Source: Arthrobacter psychrochitiniphilus (GTDB taxonomy: Bacteria; Actinomycetota; Actinomycetes; Actinomycetales; Micrococcaceae). From it: 64,000 bases of DNA. Positions 53,145 through 60,905 of this stretch are shown here, one piece after another. The DNA lies in assembly GCF_003185915.1 (NCBI RefSeq), contig NZ_QHLZ01000002.1, positions 1 through 64,000 on the forward strand. The letters are read 5' to 3'. The notes beneath the pieces are model-generated. The model saw only the letters and a list, made by a program, of their open reading frames with translations. It did not search any database and had not been told where the DNA came from. Position 1 is the first letter of the stretch. Every line of letters starts with the position of its first letter. Both the position numbers and the translations under genes were made by a program.

Positions 53145-54038
53145 TTAGGCCGTGGCCGCTGCTAGGTGGTCAGTGCTTTCTCCCGCGACCGCGCGGCGGT
53201 GTGCGTAGCTTCCGCGGTCCAGCACTACGGTCTCCCCTACCCGGACCTGGAACACAGCACCGGTCTCGGTCTTCCAGATGCTGGTAGCTAGTTCGTCGCC
53301 GGGAACCACGGGTGCGGCGAAGCGGACACTGAGGGTGCCGAAGGTCTCCACGTCGGAACCGCAGACCTGCTCCAGGACCGCCCGTCCGGCGAAGCCCATG
53401 GTGCACAGGCCGTGGAGGATCGGCTGGTCGAAGCCGACCATCTTTGCCAGTTGCGGGTCCGAGTGCAGCGGGTTCCTGTCGCCATTGAGCCGGTAGATAA
53501 GGGCCTGGTCAAGGGAGGTCTTCTCCACAACGATCACGTCGGCCGGACGGTCCGGAACTTTCCACTGCTCGGAGGGTCCCGCGGGCCCGCCAAAGCCACC
53601 CTCGCCGCGGATGATCATAGTGGTCACGCTCGTCGCTACGAGTTCGCGGGTCGCCGCGTCCAGCAGTTCCGTGCTCAGCTCGATGACCGCATTTTTGCCC
53701 TTGTCATAGGCGGCGCTCATGCCGCTGACGGGTATCACGGTGCCGCTGGTAGCCAGCTCCCGGTGCAGAGTGATCTGCTGGCCGCCGTGCAGGATCTGCG
53801 ATAGTTTGAAGTCGCCCAGCCCGTCCATGGATCCGGACGTTGAGCCAAGCACAACCGCGAATGTGGGCAGGACCTTTTGGTCCACGCCGCGTGAATTTTC
53901 GGTGGTGAAGGCCAGATTCTTCGCCGGACCCCCGGCCCCGGCCCCCACGCTGAGCGCATACAGCAGCGCATCCTTCGACGTCCAGGAGAAGGGTTCGCCC
54001 TCACTCATCTTCCCAATGTTGTGCATGTGGATCGCCAC
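53145..54038 (-). CDS. two-domain MaoC-like enoyl-CoA hydratase
   Basis: 297 residues, double hot-dog fold. The C-terminal half carries the hydratase-2 signature YRLNGDRNPLHSDP (D187, N189, H192) and GFDQPILHG. GTG start with AAGGAG 7 nt upstream. It should hydrate a 2-enoyl-CoA to a (3R)-hydroxyacyl-CoA, the substrate needed by a retro-aldolase. A promoter lies at 54119-54146. Confidence 0.9.
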   Translation of the reverse strand: MAIHMHNIGKMSEGEPFSWTSKDALLYALSVGAGAGGPAKNLAFTTENSRGVDQKVLPTFAVVLGSTSGSMDGLGDFKLSQILHGGQQITLHRELATSGTVIPVSGMSAAYDKGKNAVIELSTELLDAATRELVATSVTTMIIRGEGGFGGPAGPSEQWKVPDRPADVIVVEKTSLDQALIYRLNGDRNPLHSDPQLAKMVGFDQPILHGLCTMGFAGRAVLEQVCGSDVETFGTLSVRFAAPVVPGDELATSIWKTETGAVFQVRVGETVVLDRGSYAHRRAVAGESTDHLAAATA

Positions 54039-54118
54039 AGTCCTGCTCCTTTCATGGGGATTCTCCCCAACGATTCAGACGGCCACCCAAAGGTGGCGTG
54101 GATCACTCTATACGAAAT

Positions 54119-54146
54119 ACTATAACGAGATTCTAGTTCTTGTCTA
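54119..54146 (-). promoter_or_regulatory. promoter upstream of the MaoC hydratase gene
   Basis: On the minus strand -35 TAGACA (54146-54141), a 16-bp spacer and -10 TATAGT (54124-54119). It would start a maoC-etfB-etfA-cyt b transcript inside the cluster. Confidence 0.5.
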
Positions 54147-54313
54147 TGGTTGTGCCGGTATCATTTGTCCACCCCGCTCCCCGGGCTGGGCCCCGGCACA
54201 TACAACAAGGGGCCCTGCCGCTTCCCAGATAGGGATGCGCAGGGCGCCCGATTGTGTGCAGTGGTTGTTAATGGTGCGGCGTTTAGGGCACCTTCTAGGC
54301 TGCGCGGCCCAAC

Positions 54314-55813
54314 TCAGTTGGCAGCCGGCACGGGATCCTTGGCCAGAGTTCCGCGCCGCGTGGAACGTTCTTGGGTGGTTTCCGGGACCCACTGCACCGG
54401 ACGGCGTTTCAGGAACAGGGCAACGAGCACGGCCAGGATGGCGAACACCAGCACAAAGACAAAGCTTGCGCTGATGCCGCCCTGGGCCACGATGGTGGTT
54501 TCCGGGTTCTGGTAGCTGGCAAGGATCATGGCCCCGATGGCAGTGGCGGCGGACTGGCCAATGTTGCGGACCATCGTGTTGGTGCCGGCAGTTTCCGAGG
54601 TGTGGGTTTCTGGGATCGCCTCAATGAGAACGTTCGGCAGGGCGCCGAAGGTCAGGGAGACGCCAATGCCGTTCAATGCCATGGCCAGGCAGAATGCCAC
54701 CACGTTGCCATAGGTGAGCAGGATGATGGGAATGGCCGCCGCCATGAGGCACAGTCCACCAATGAAAACGGAGCGTGCACCGAAGCGGAAGGCCAGCTTG
54801 CCACCCAGCGGAGAGAACAGGTAGCCGACAACGGCCGTCAGCGCACTGAAAATGCCGGCGATTGCAGGGGCGAAACCGAGGCCAAAGCCCAAGGTCGTCG
54901 GGTATTGGAGGACCATTTGGGTGGGGACGGACATGCCGCCGATGGGTCCGAGGGCAGCGAGCATGGTGGCCGTCATGACGAGCGCGACCTGGCGGTTCTT
55001 GAACATCCTCAAATTCACAATGGGAGACTCAACGCGCAGCTCCCACCACACCCAGATGGCCGTAACGACGATGCCTGCGGTGATCAGGCCTAGGAACTGC
55101 ACTGAACCAAACCCCGTCTTCGAGGCCCCGGAAAGTGCTAGCAGGATGGCGCTGACTGCGATCGGCAGCAGCACGGCGCCTAGGTAGTCGGGCTTTTCCT
55201 TGCTGGGAATCAGGGTGTCGCGGGGAATGACGGCCAGGATGGCGACGGCGGCAACCACGGCAAGTATCGCGGAGAAGATGAAGATCAGGTGCCAGGAGAA
55301 GACCTGGATCATGATGCCGGCAATGAGCGCACCTCCTGCACCTGCAATCAAGGCCGAGGCTCCGATCATGGAGACACCCACGGGGATCCGTTCTTTGGCC
55401 ATGTGTTCACGTGCCAGGCCAAAGGCGAGCCCCATCAAGGCACCGGCCGTGCCCTGAATGGCACGGCCCAGGATGATCATGCCCAGGCTGCCTCCAATCA
55501 GGGAGATCAGCGAGCCGGCAAAGGCGATCATCAACACGATGATCATGACCTTACGCCGGCCGTACATGTCACCGAAGCGTCCGCCCATGACACCGGCTGA
55601 GGCGGAGACCAGCAGGTAGGCCGTGACAACCCAGGCAACCGTGCTGGCATCCACATTGAATTCTTTGATCAGCGTGGGCAGTGTTACGTACATCATGGAT
55701 AATTCAAAGGCCGAGACAACTTCGGCCAGGATGAGAACTGTCACGACGGCGGCGAATCCGGGCCGTTTGAGGGTGTTCAGGGTTCCGGGTTTCCGGAGAT
55801 TAGCGAAGGACAT
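54314..55813 (-). CDS. MFS transporter (DHA2-like, 14 segments)
   Basis: 499 residues from the ATG at 55813; a longer in-frame reading has no coding look. About 14 membrane helices; the loop-2/3 signature GGRFGDMYGRRKVMI is near 78-92 and the motif-C-like GASALIAGAGGALIAG follows. Its place among acyl-CoA genes suggests it moves the pathway substrate or exports a toxic intermediate; inference. Confidence 0.85.
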   Translation of the reverse strand: MSFANLRKPGTLNTLKRPGFAAVVTVLILAEVVSAFELSMMYVTLPTLIKEFNVDASTVAWVVTAYLLVSASAGVMGGRFGDMYGRRKVMIIVLMIAFAGSLISLIGGSLGMIILGRAIQGTAGALMGLAFGLAREHMAKERIPVGVSMIGASALIAGAGGALIAGIMIQVFSWHLIFIFSAILAVVAAVAILAVIPRDTLIPSKEKPDYLGAVLLPIAVSAILLALSGASKTGFGSVQFLGLITAGIVVTAIWVWWELRVESPIVNLRMFKNRQVALVMTATMLAALGPIGGMSVPTQMVLQYPTTLGFGLGFAPAIAGIFSALTAVVGYLFSPLGGKLAFRFGARSVFIGGLCLMAAAIPIILLTYGNVVAFCLAMALNGIGVSLTFGALPNVLIEAIPETHTSETAGTNTMVRNIGQSAATAIGAMILASYQNPETTIVAQGGISASFVFVLVFAILAVLVALFLKRRPVQWVPETTQERSTRRGTLAKDPVPAAN

Positions 55814-56079
55814 CTTCGTCCAGCCTTTCGTGGGTGTGCTGAAAAGAAAGTGGTTGTGCCCTGAAGGAATTGGTGGGCAATGTAACGAACATTCCTTGGA
55901 ACGGCGGACGAACACGAAGATGACGTGCCGGCCATTCCCGGCCCACACCACCTCATGCGGCGGTGACGACGGTTTTTGACACGCTTGCCTGCGGCACACC
56001 GTCAGGGGTGCGCCGCAGGGCAAAGGGGACATGCAGAAAGGGCACATGCAGGGTGGAACAGGAGCGCCAGGCAGGGCGC

Positions 56080-57576
56080 CTAGTTGGTGCCGTAGGCGAC
56101 GGACTTCGTCCAGAAGAACTCCTCTAGCCCCTCCAACCCGCCTTCGTTGCCGGTGCCCGAGTGGCCAATACCGCCGAAGGGGCGCTCAGCCACCGCGTTG
56201 GGTGCGCCATTGACCACCACTTCGCCAGTTTCCAGCTGCTCCACGACCCTCATGGCGCACTTGGCATCCGAGGTCCATACATAGCCTGAGAGTCCGTAGT
56301 CGGTGCTGTTGGCCAGGGCCACGGCGTCGGCTTCGTCGCTAAAGCGCATGACGGCCAGGACGGGGCCAAAGACTTCCTGCCGGGCCAGCTCACTGTCCCG
56401 GTCCACGTCCGCCACCACCGTTGGCGGATAGTAGTAGCCATCTGCCAGCTCACCGCCTAGGCGGGTGCCGCCGGTGAGGATGCGGGCGCCGTCGTTCCGG
56501 GCCTGGGCCACCATGGCCTCAATGCGATCGATGGCACCCTGGTTGATGACAGGTCCGCAGATGGTGTCCAGTTCCAGTGGGCTGCCCACCTTGAAGGATC
56601 CGGCGATGGCCGCCACCTTGGCCACGAACTCATCGTGGATGGAATCCTGCACCAGCAGCCGCGTGGGCAGGGCACAGGCCTGGCCGGTCATGATGCCAAA
56701 CGCCATGAAGGCCGCATGCAGGGCCGCTGCGTCCAGGTCGGCGTCGGCAAACACCAGGTTCGCCGACTTGCCGCCCAGTTCCAACACGACGGGCTTGAAC
56801 GTCTGGGCGCAGGCCGCGGTGATCTTCCGTGCAGTGTCAGGGCCGCCCGTGAACGTCACCTTCTTGACCAGGGGGTGCGAGACAAGCGCAGCACCGGCCT
56901 CGGCGCCGCCGGTGAGTACGTTGAACACGCCGTCGGGAATGCCGGCCTCGCGGACCAGATCGGCAAAGAGCATGGCGCTGAACGGCGTCAATTCACTCGG
57001 CTTGACCACCACGGTATTCCCTGCCGCCAACGCGGCCGGGACCTTCATGGCCAAGGACATCAGTGGTGCGTTCCAGGTAATGACCACCCCAATCACGCCG
57101 TAGGGCTGGCGCAGGGTGTGCCCGAAGGAACCGCCGGCACCGGCCACGGAGGTGACGCGGCCCAGGGGCAGCTTGTCCGCCCAGCCGCCGTAGTAGCGGA
57201 TCCATTCTGCCGCGGCACCCACCATCGCCGCCGCGGTGGCCTGTGGTGTGCCGTTATCGGCGGTGGCGAGTGCGGCAAATTCCGCGGTGTGCTCCTCTAC
57301 CAGCCGGGCGAGTGTAAGCAGTGCGCGGGCACGTGTCCCGGCTGGTGTTGCCTTCCACACCGCAAATGCCTCGTGTGCGCTTTGAACGGCTTCGTCAACA
57401 TCGGCGGCGCCGGCCAGCGGCACAACAGCGTCGGGAACTCCCGTGGCAGGGTTGATGTGGTGGTAGGTGCCGGCACCTGTGCTGCGCGTGGTGGAGCCAA
57501 TACGTAGCGTCACCTCCGGCAGTGTCACCTCCGGCAGCACAATTGCGGGGCGCTGCTCTTCCGTTGCGATACCCAT
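56080..57576 (-). CDS. NAD(P)-dependent aldehyde dehydrogenase
   Basis: 498 residues from the ATG at 57576, 1 bp after the DUF35 stop; a longer in-frame extension overlaps that gene and is rejected. Catalytic C301 in GQACALP, general base E266 in LELGGKSAN, N169 in ITWNAP and cofactor K192 in VVKPSE are all present. The N-terminus has a short duplication (PEVTLPEVTL). It would oxidise the aldehyde released by side-chain cleavage. Confidence 0.92.
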   Translation of the reverse strand: MGIATEEQRPAIVLPEVTLPEVTLRIGSTTRSTGAGTYHHINPATGVPDAVVPLAGAADVDEAVQSAHEAFAVWKATPAGTRARALLTLARLVEEHTAEFAALATADNGTPQATAAAMVGAAAEWIRYYGGWADKLPLGRVTSVAGAGGSFGHTLRQPYGVIGVVITWNAPLMSLAMKVPAALAAGNTVVVKPSELTPFSAMLFADLVREAGIPDGVFNVLTGGAEAGAALVSHPLVKKVTFTGGPDTARKITAACAQTFKPVVLELGGKSANLVFADADLDAAALHAAFMAFGIMTGQACALPTRLLVQDSIHDEFVAKVAAIAGSFKVGSPLELDTICGPVINQGAIDRIEAMVAQARNDGARILTGGTRLGGELADGYYYPPTVVADVDRDSELARQEVFGPVLAVMRFSDEADAVALANSTDYGLSGYVWTSDAKCAMRVVEQLETGEVVVNGAPNAVAERPFGGIGHSGTGNEGGLEGLEEFFWTKSVAYGTN

Positions 57577-57577
57577 C

Positions 57578-58009
57578 TCAGGCCTCCGGCTCGTAGCGGA
57601 GCATGGTGACGTCCGCTTCGGGGTAGTCGCAGAACACGGGCTTAACCCGCATGCCGATCTGGATGTCCTCGTGGGCCACGTTGACCAACTCTGTGGAGAA
57701 TTTGGGGCCTTCATCCCACTGCACCACGGCCAGGACCATGGGCCCCGATGCCGCGAAGTGCGGCGCCACCGGACGAGTAGTGATCGTGTACGTGTAGAGG
57801 GTTCCGGCCCCGGAGATCTCACGCCATTGCAGATCGTCAGCCAAGGTGCGCGGCGCAAGCGGGCGGGGGTAGAAGATGTACTCGCCCAGGGACGGGGAGT
57901 ACTGGATGCGCACCTTGTGCTCGGCCAGGGCATCCCAGAAAGGCTTGGTGATCGGGGTGGGGACCGGAAGCGGCGGTGTCAAGACGGGCTGTGTGTAGGT
58001 GGTGCTCAT
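57578..58009 (-). CDS. DUF35 / OB-fold acyl-CoA-associated protein without zinc cysteines
   Basis: 143 residues. The OB-fold C-terminal half reads YTITTRPVAPHFAASGPMVLAVVQWDEGPK and GMRVKPVF, typical of DUF35. The N-terminal rubredoxin-like zinc knuckle is eroded: where four Cys are usual (about 37, 40, 52, 55) this protein has Tyr, Ser, Ala and Thr. DUF35 proteins pair with thiolase-fold partners; here the partner lies 9 bp upstream. ChsH2 C-terminal domain of steroid catabolism is the model. Confidence 0.85.
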   Translation of the reverse strand: MSTTYTQPVLTPPLPVPTPITKPFWDALAEHKVRIQYSPSLGEYIFYPRPLAPRTLADDLQWREISGAGTLYTYTITTRPVAPHFAASGPMVLAVVQWDEGPKFSTELVNVAHEDIQIGMRVKPVFCDYPEADVTMLRYEPEA

Positions 58010-58018
58010 GGTGTGTTC

Positions 58019-59224
58019 CTATTCCCCTTCAAAAATCAGTGCTGTTTGCTCGCTCATGATGCCGCCGTTGCCGGTGACAAAGGCGCGGTTGCAGTCCGCG
58101 ACCTGTGCTTCTCCGGCGCGTCCCATGATCTGGCGGGCGCCGTCGATCACGTGGTGCATGCCGCCGGCAATGCCCGCCTGGCCGAACGACAACTGGCCAC
58201 CGGCCGTGTTAACCGGGAAGTCGCCCCGGAACGTGAGGTCGTGCTCGTTGACGAACTGCATGCCCTTGCCCTTTTCAGCAAAACCGGCGTCTTCCAGGCT
58301 CATGAGCACGGTGATGGAGTAGCAGTCGTAAATGGAGACCATGTCCACCTCATCCCGGCCAATCCCGGCCATGGTGAACGCCTGATCCGCGGCATGGACC
58401 ATGGGCGAATACATGAGGTCCCGCGCATAGGTAGGTGTCTTGTAGGGCACCCGTTCACCGAATCCCTTGATCCAGACGGGACGGTTTTTGGACTTGGCCG
58501 CCATGTTCTTGTTACCAATGACGACGGCGGCGCCTCCCTGACAGGGCATCACAATTTCGAGCATGTGCAGCGGGTCCGCGACCATGGGCGAGTCCAGGAC
58601 GTCCTGGGCCGTGATGGGTTTCCCATGGAAGACGGCGCCGGGGGTGGCGCAGGCGTTGGTGCGCTGGTCCACGGCAATCTTCGCCATGGCCAGCTCGTCG
58701 TAACCGAACTCGTGCCCGTAGCGTTTGGCGATCTGGGCGTAGGGGCCGTTCTGACCAAGGTTGGCGTAGGGGATCTCAAATTCGGCCTGCGGGGAACCGT
58801 ACTTGTTGGAGGAGGCGCCAAAGTACATGGAATCCTCCATGACAAAGGGGTGACGTTCGTGGGTGGGTACCTCGTGCGTCCCCGGGAAGGTGACCAGGAC
58901 GGCGTCGCACAAACCGAGTTCGACGGCGGCCGCGGCCCGCCAGACGGCGGCGGCAGAGCCGGCCCCGCCCAGGTCCACGATCTCGGCAAAGTTGGCGTCG
59001 ATGCCCAGGTATTCGGTGATGGTGGAGGGCACAAACATGCTCGCTTCACCAATCAACGGTGTGACAATACCGTTCACGTCCGTGGCGTCCAACCCGGCAT
59101 CGTCCAGCGCGGCCTTGGACAATCTGGCCCACTGTTCCAGGTTGAAGGTTTTTTCGCGGGCCAGCTTGCGCTGCGGCGGCAATTCGTAAAAACCAAGGAT
59201 TGCGGCTTCTCCTCGAAGTCCCAT
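58019..59224 (-). CDS. thiolase-fold protein lacking thiolase catalytic residues (Ltp2-like putative retro-aldolase)
   Basis: 401 residues from the ATG at 59224 with GAGGAG at 6 nt. SCP2-thiolase-like fold: DLGGAGSAAAVWRAA at 84-98 where the nucleophilic Cys should be (Gly86 at its place), VSIYDCYS at 296-303 in place of the usual HDCF, and NTAGGQLSFGQAGIAGG at 339-355 where GHP would supply His (Gln349). Without Cys and His it cannot be a normal thiolase. The same loss is seen in Ltp2, an aldolase that works with a DUF35 partner; the DUF35 gene is next. Retro-aldol cleavage of a 3-hydroxyacyl-CoA is the inferred activity. Confidence 0.82.
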   Translation of the reverse strand: MGLRGEAAILGFYELPPQRKLAREKTFNLEQWARLSKAALDDAGLDATDVNGIVTPLIGEASMFVPSTITEYLGIDANFAEIVDLGGAGSAAAVWRAAAAVELGLCDAVLVTFPGTHEVPTHERHPFVMEDSMYFGASSNKYGSPQAEFEIPYANLGQNGPYAQIAKRYGHEFGYDELAMAKIAVDQRTNACATPGAVFHGKPITAQDVLDSPMVADPLHMLEIVMPCQGGAAVVIGNKNMAAKSKNRPVWIKGFGERVPYKTPTYARDLMYSPMVHAADQAFTMAGIGRDEVDMVSIYDCYSITVLMSLEDAGFAEKGKGMQFVNEHDLTFRGDFPVNTAGGQLSFGQAGIAGGMHHVIDGARQIMGRAGEAQVADCNRAFVTGNGGIMSEQTALIFEGE

Positions 59225-59360
59225 GGTGATCTCCTCAAATAATTGTTCGTTTTCATCCTCTGCCCCTGTTTTTGGGTGCACTCGATGATGGTGTGGTGGT
59301 TTGTTGGGTGTAGTTGGCTGGCGTACTGCCGGGAAATGGCACCTGGCGGTGCTGCTGGAA

Positions 59361-60191
59361 TTAGGTCCCTGTTCCGGCCGGGCGGCCCTGCAGGATGGCG
59401 CCCTGCAGGATGGAGATTTTCAGGCCGATGCCCGGGTGAACCGTACCGCTGGCCAGCAGTGCATCCAGCTGTTCCGGGACATCCCTGCGGGACCAGTCCG
59501 CTGCCGCGTCCAAGGCCAGCAGGCCGGCAATGCCGAAGCTTTCACCGTCTGCTCCGGTTTCCGTCAGCAACAGGTCCGCGCCAGCGTCCCACTGGAAGCC
59601 GGCGGTTGCAGTGCCGGCGCCGTACTGCTTGGCGCCGAGCACCCCGCACAGGACCGTCCGTGCCCGGGACAAGTCCGCGACGTATCCGTAAATGAGTGGA
59701 ATGCGCAGGGCCGCCGTGTCCGTCTGTTCCCACGGGCAGGCGAGGGTTCCGCCGTCGGAGGTGGCGGTGAGCTCCTCCACACTCAGCGGCGCCTGGACCA
59801 TTTGGACCAGGAACCCGAGGCCAGTATCCCGGGGATGCAGAAATGCTTCCTGCCATTGCGGATGTGCCAGGTTCACCAGGATCGGCTCGATCCCGGCCTC
59901 CTGTGCTCCCGCAATGGCGGCCCGGATGTCATGGACCTTGAAGGTGATGTGGTGGGGGCCGCCCTGACCGTCAATCTCGGTCAGGAAACGCTGAATGAAC
60001 GAGTGTTCCCCGCTGCCAGGTTCTAGAAGTTCCAAGCGCATGTCATCGGCAACGGCCAGCTGGCAGGGGCTGAACGCTTCCATCTTGAAACCGCTGGCCC
60101 AGCGCGCACCCAGCTGGCGGTTCAGCAGCGTGCCCGCCGGTTCCCAGGCAGGCACCGCAATGGCCAGGTGGTCCAGTTCGTGGGCGCTCAT
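59361..60191 (-). CDS. two-domain VOC protein, methylmalonyl-CoA-epimerase-like
   Basis: 276 residues. The first VOC module resembles methylmalonyl-CoA epimerase: DHLAIAVP (H8), ELLEPGSGEHSFIQRFL and GGPHHITFKVHDI (H80/H81), but the C-terminal metal-ligand Glu position is Gln130 (FLVQM). The second module (~150-265) is degenerate. Could isomerise or bind a 2-methyl-branched or malonyl-type CoA ester; a glyoxalase or dioxygenase role cannot be excluded. It lies 22 bp after tetR and 136 bp before the thiolase-like gene. Confidence 0.7.
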   Translation of the reverse strand: MSAHELDHLAIAVPAWEPAGTLLNRQLGARWASGFKMEAFSPCQLAVADDMRLELLEPGSGEHSFIQRFLTEIDGQGGPHHITFKVHDIRAAIAGAQEAGIEPILVNLAHPQWQEAFLHPRDTGLGFLVQMVQAPLSVEELTATSDGGTLACPWEQTDTAALRIPLIYGYVADLSRARTVLCGVLGAKQYGAGTATAGFQWDAGADLLLTETGADGESFGIAGLLALDAAADWSRRDVPEQLDALLASGTVHPGIGLKISILQGAILQGRPAGTGT

Positions 60192-60213
60192 AGGAGCCCC
60201 CCGGTCTGACCGG

Positions 60214-60828
60214 CTAGTGCGCCCCGGCCTCGAACTGTGCCAGCCGCAGGCCGATCATCTGGACAAACCTGTCCAAGATCCGGTGCGCCTCGGTGAGCGT
60301 CTTGTCCCCCGACAGCAGCCTGGCCACCAGATCCATCAACACGCACCAGACCATGGCGGTGATGTCCGCCGCCTCGTCGTCCAAGAACATGGAGAGGTCC
60401 GAGTGGATCGGTTGCTCGAGCACTGTTCCAAGCCGGTGCATGAGCTCGGAAACCTCCGGATCGTTCGTGGCGCGCAGCATCAGGATCGCCTTGTAGAAGT
60501 TCGGCTGCTTCTCGAACGCGGCCAAGGCCATGCGAAGCCGCTGACTGATCCGCTCCGTGGTGCCTTGGTGCTCCGCCCATGACTGGTCCATCGAGTTGAA
60601 CGGCACGCTCCAGTCGTACACAACATTCGCGTACAGGTGTTCCTTCGAGGTGAAGTACCGGTACAGCGTGCCCAGGGCCACGTTGGCCTCTGCGGCCACA
60701 TCGCGGATCTGGATCGATTCGTAGTCGTGGTCGCGCAGCAGCGATTTGGCGGCGTCCAGGATCCGTTGCCGCCGCAGCTTTTGATAAGCGGGAAGCTCGG
60801 TCCTTTCCCCAGATAGCACTCCGGTCAT
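60214..60828 (-). CDS. TetR-family transcriptional regulator
   Basis: 204 residues. Helix-turn-helix IQIRDVAAEANVALGTLYRYFTSKEHLYANV near 39-69; KstR-like ligand domain after it. AGGAGG lies 6 nt before the ATG. Sitting inside the CoA-pathway cluster, it probably represses it and responds to a CoA thioester; this is inference from KstR/KstR2-type regulators. Confidence 0.9.
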   Translation of the reverse strand: MTGVLSGERTELPAYQKLRRQRILDAAKSLLRDHDYESIQIRDVAAEANVALGTLYRYFTSKEHLYANVVYDWSVPFNSMDQSWAEHQGTTERISQRLRMALAAFEKQPNFYKAILMLRATNDPEVSELMHRLGTVLEQPIHSDLSMFLDDEAADITAMVWCVLMDLVARLLSGDKTLTEAHRILDRFVQMIGLRLAQFEAGAH

Positions 60829-60905
60829 GACTCGCCTCCTGCGTGAATATCCGGTTGACCATCAACGGTACCACCGGGCCTTAGTGCGGCCGTGTTCGGG
60901 GCCTT

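Noticed and set aside
55814..56047. N-terminal extension of the MFS protein
   Set aside because: Cys/Pro-rich reading without membrane character; the ATG at 55813 begins the normal MFS N-terminus.
57577..57933. N-terminal extension of the aldehyde dehydrogenase
   Set aside because: It overlaps the DUF35 gene in another frame; the ATG at 57576 gives the normal ALDH length.
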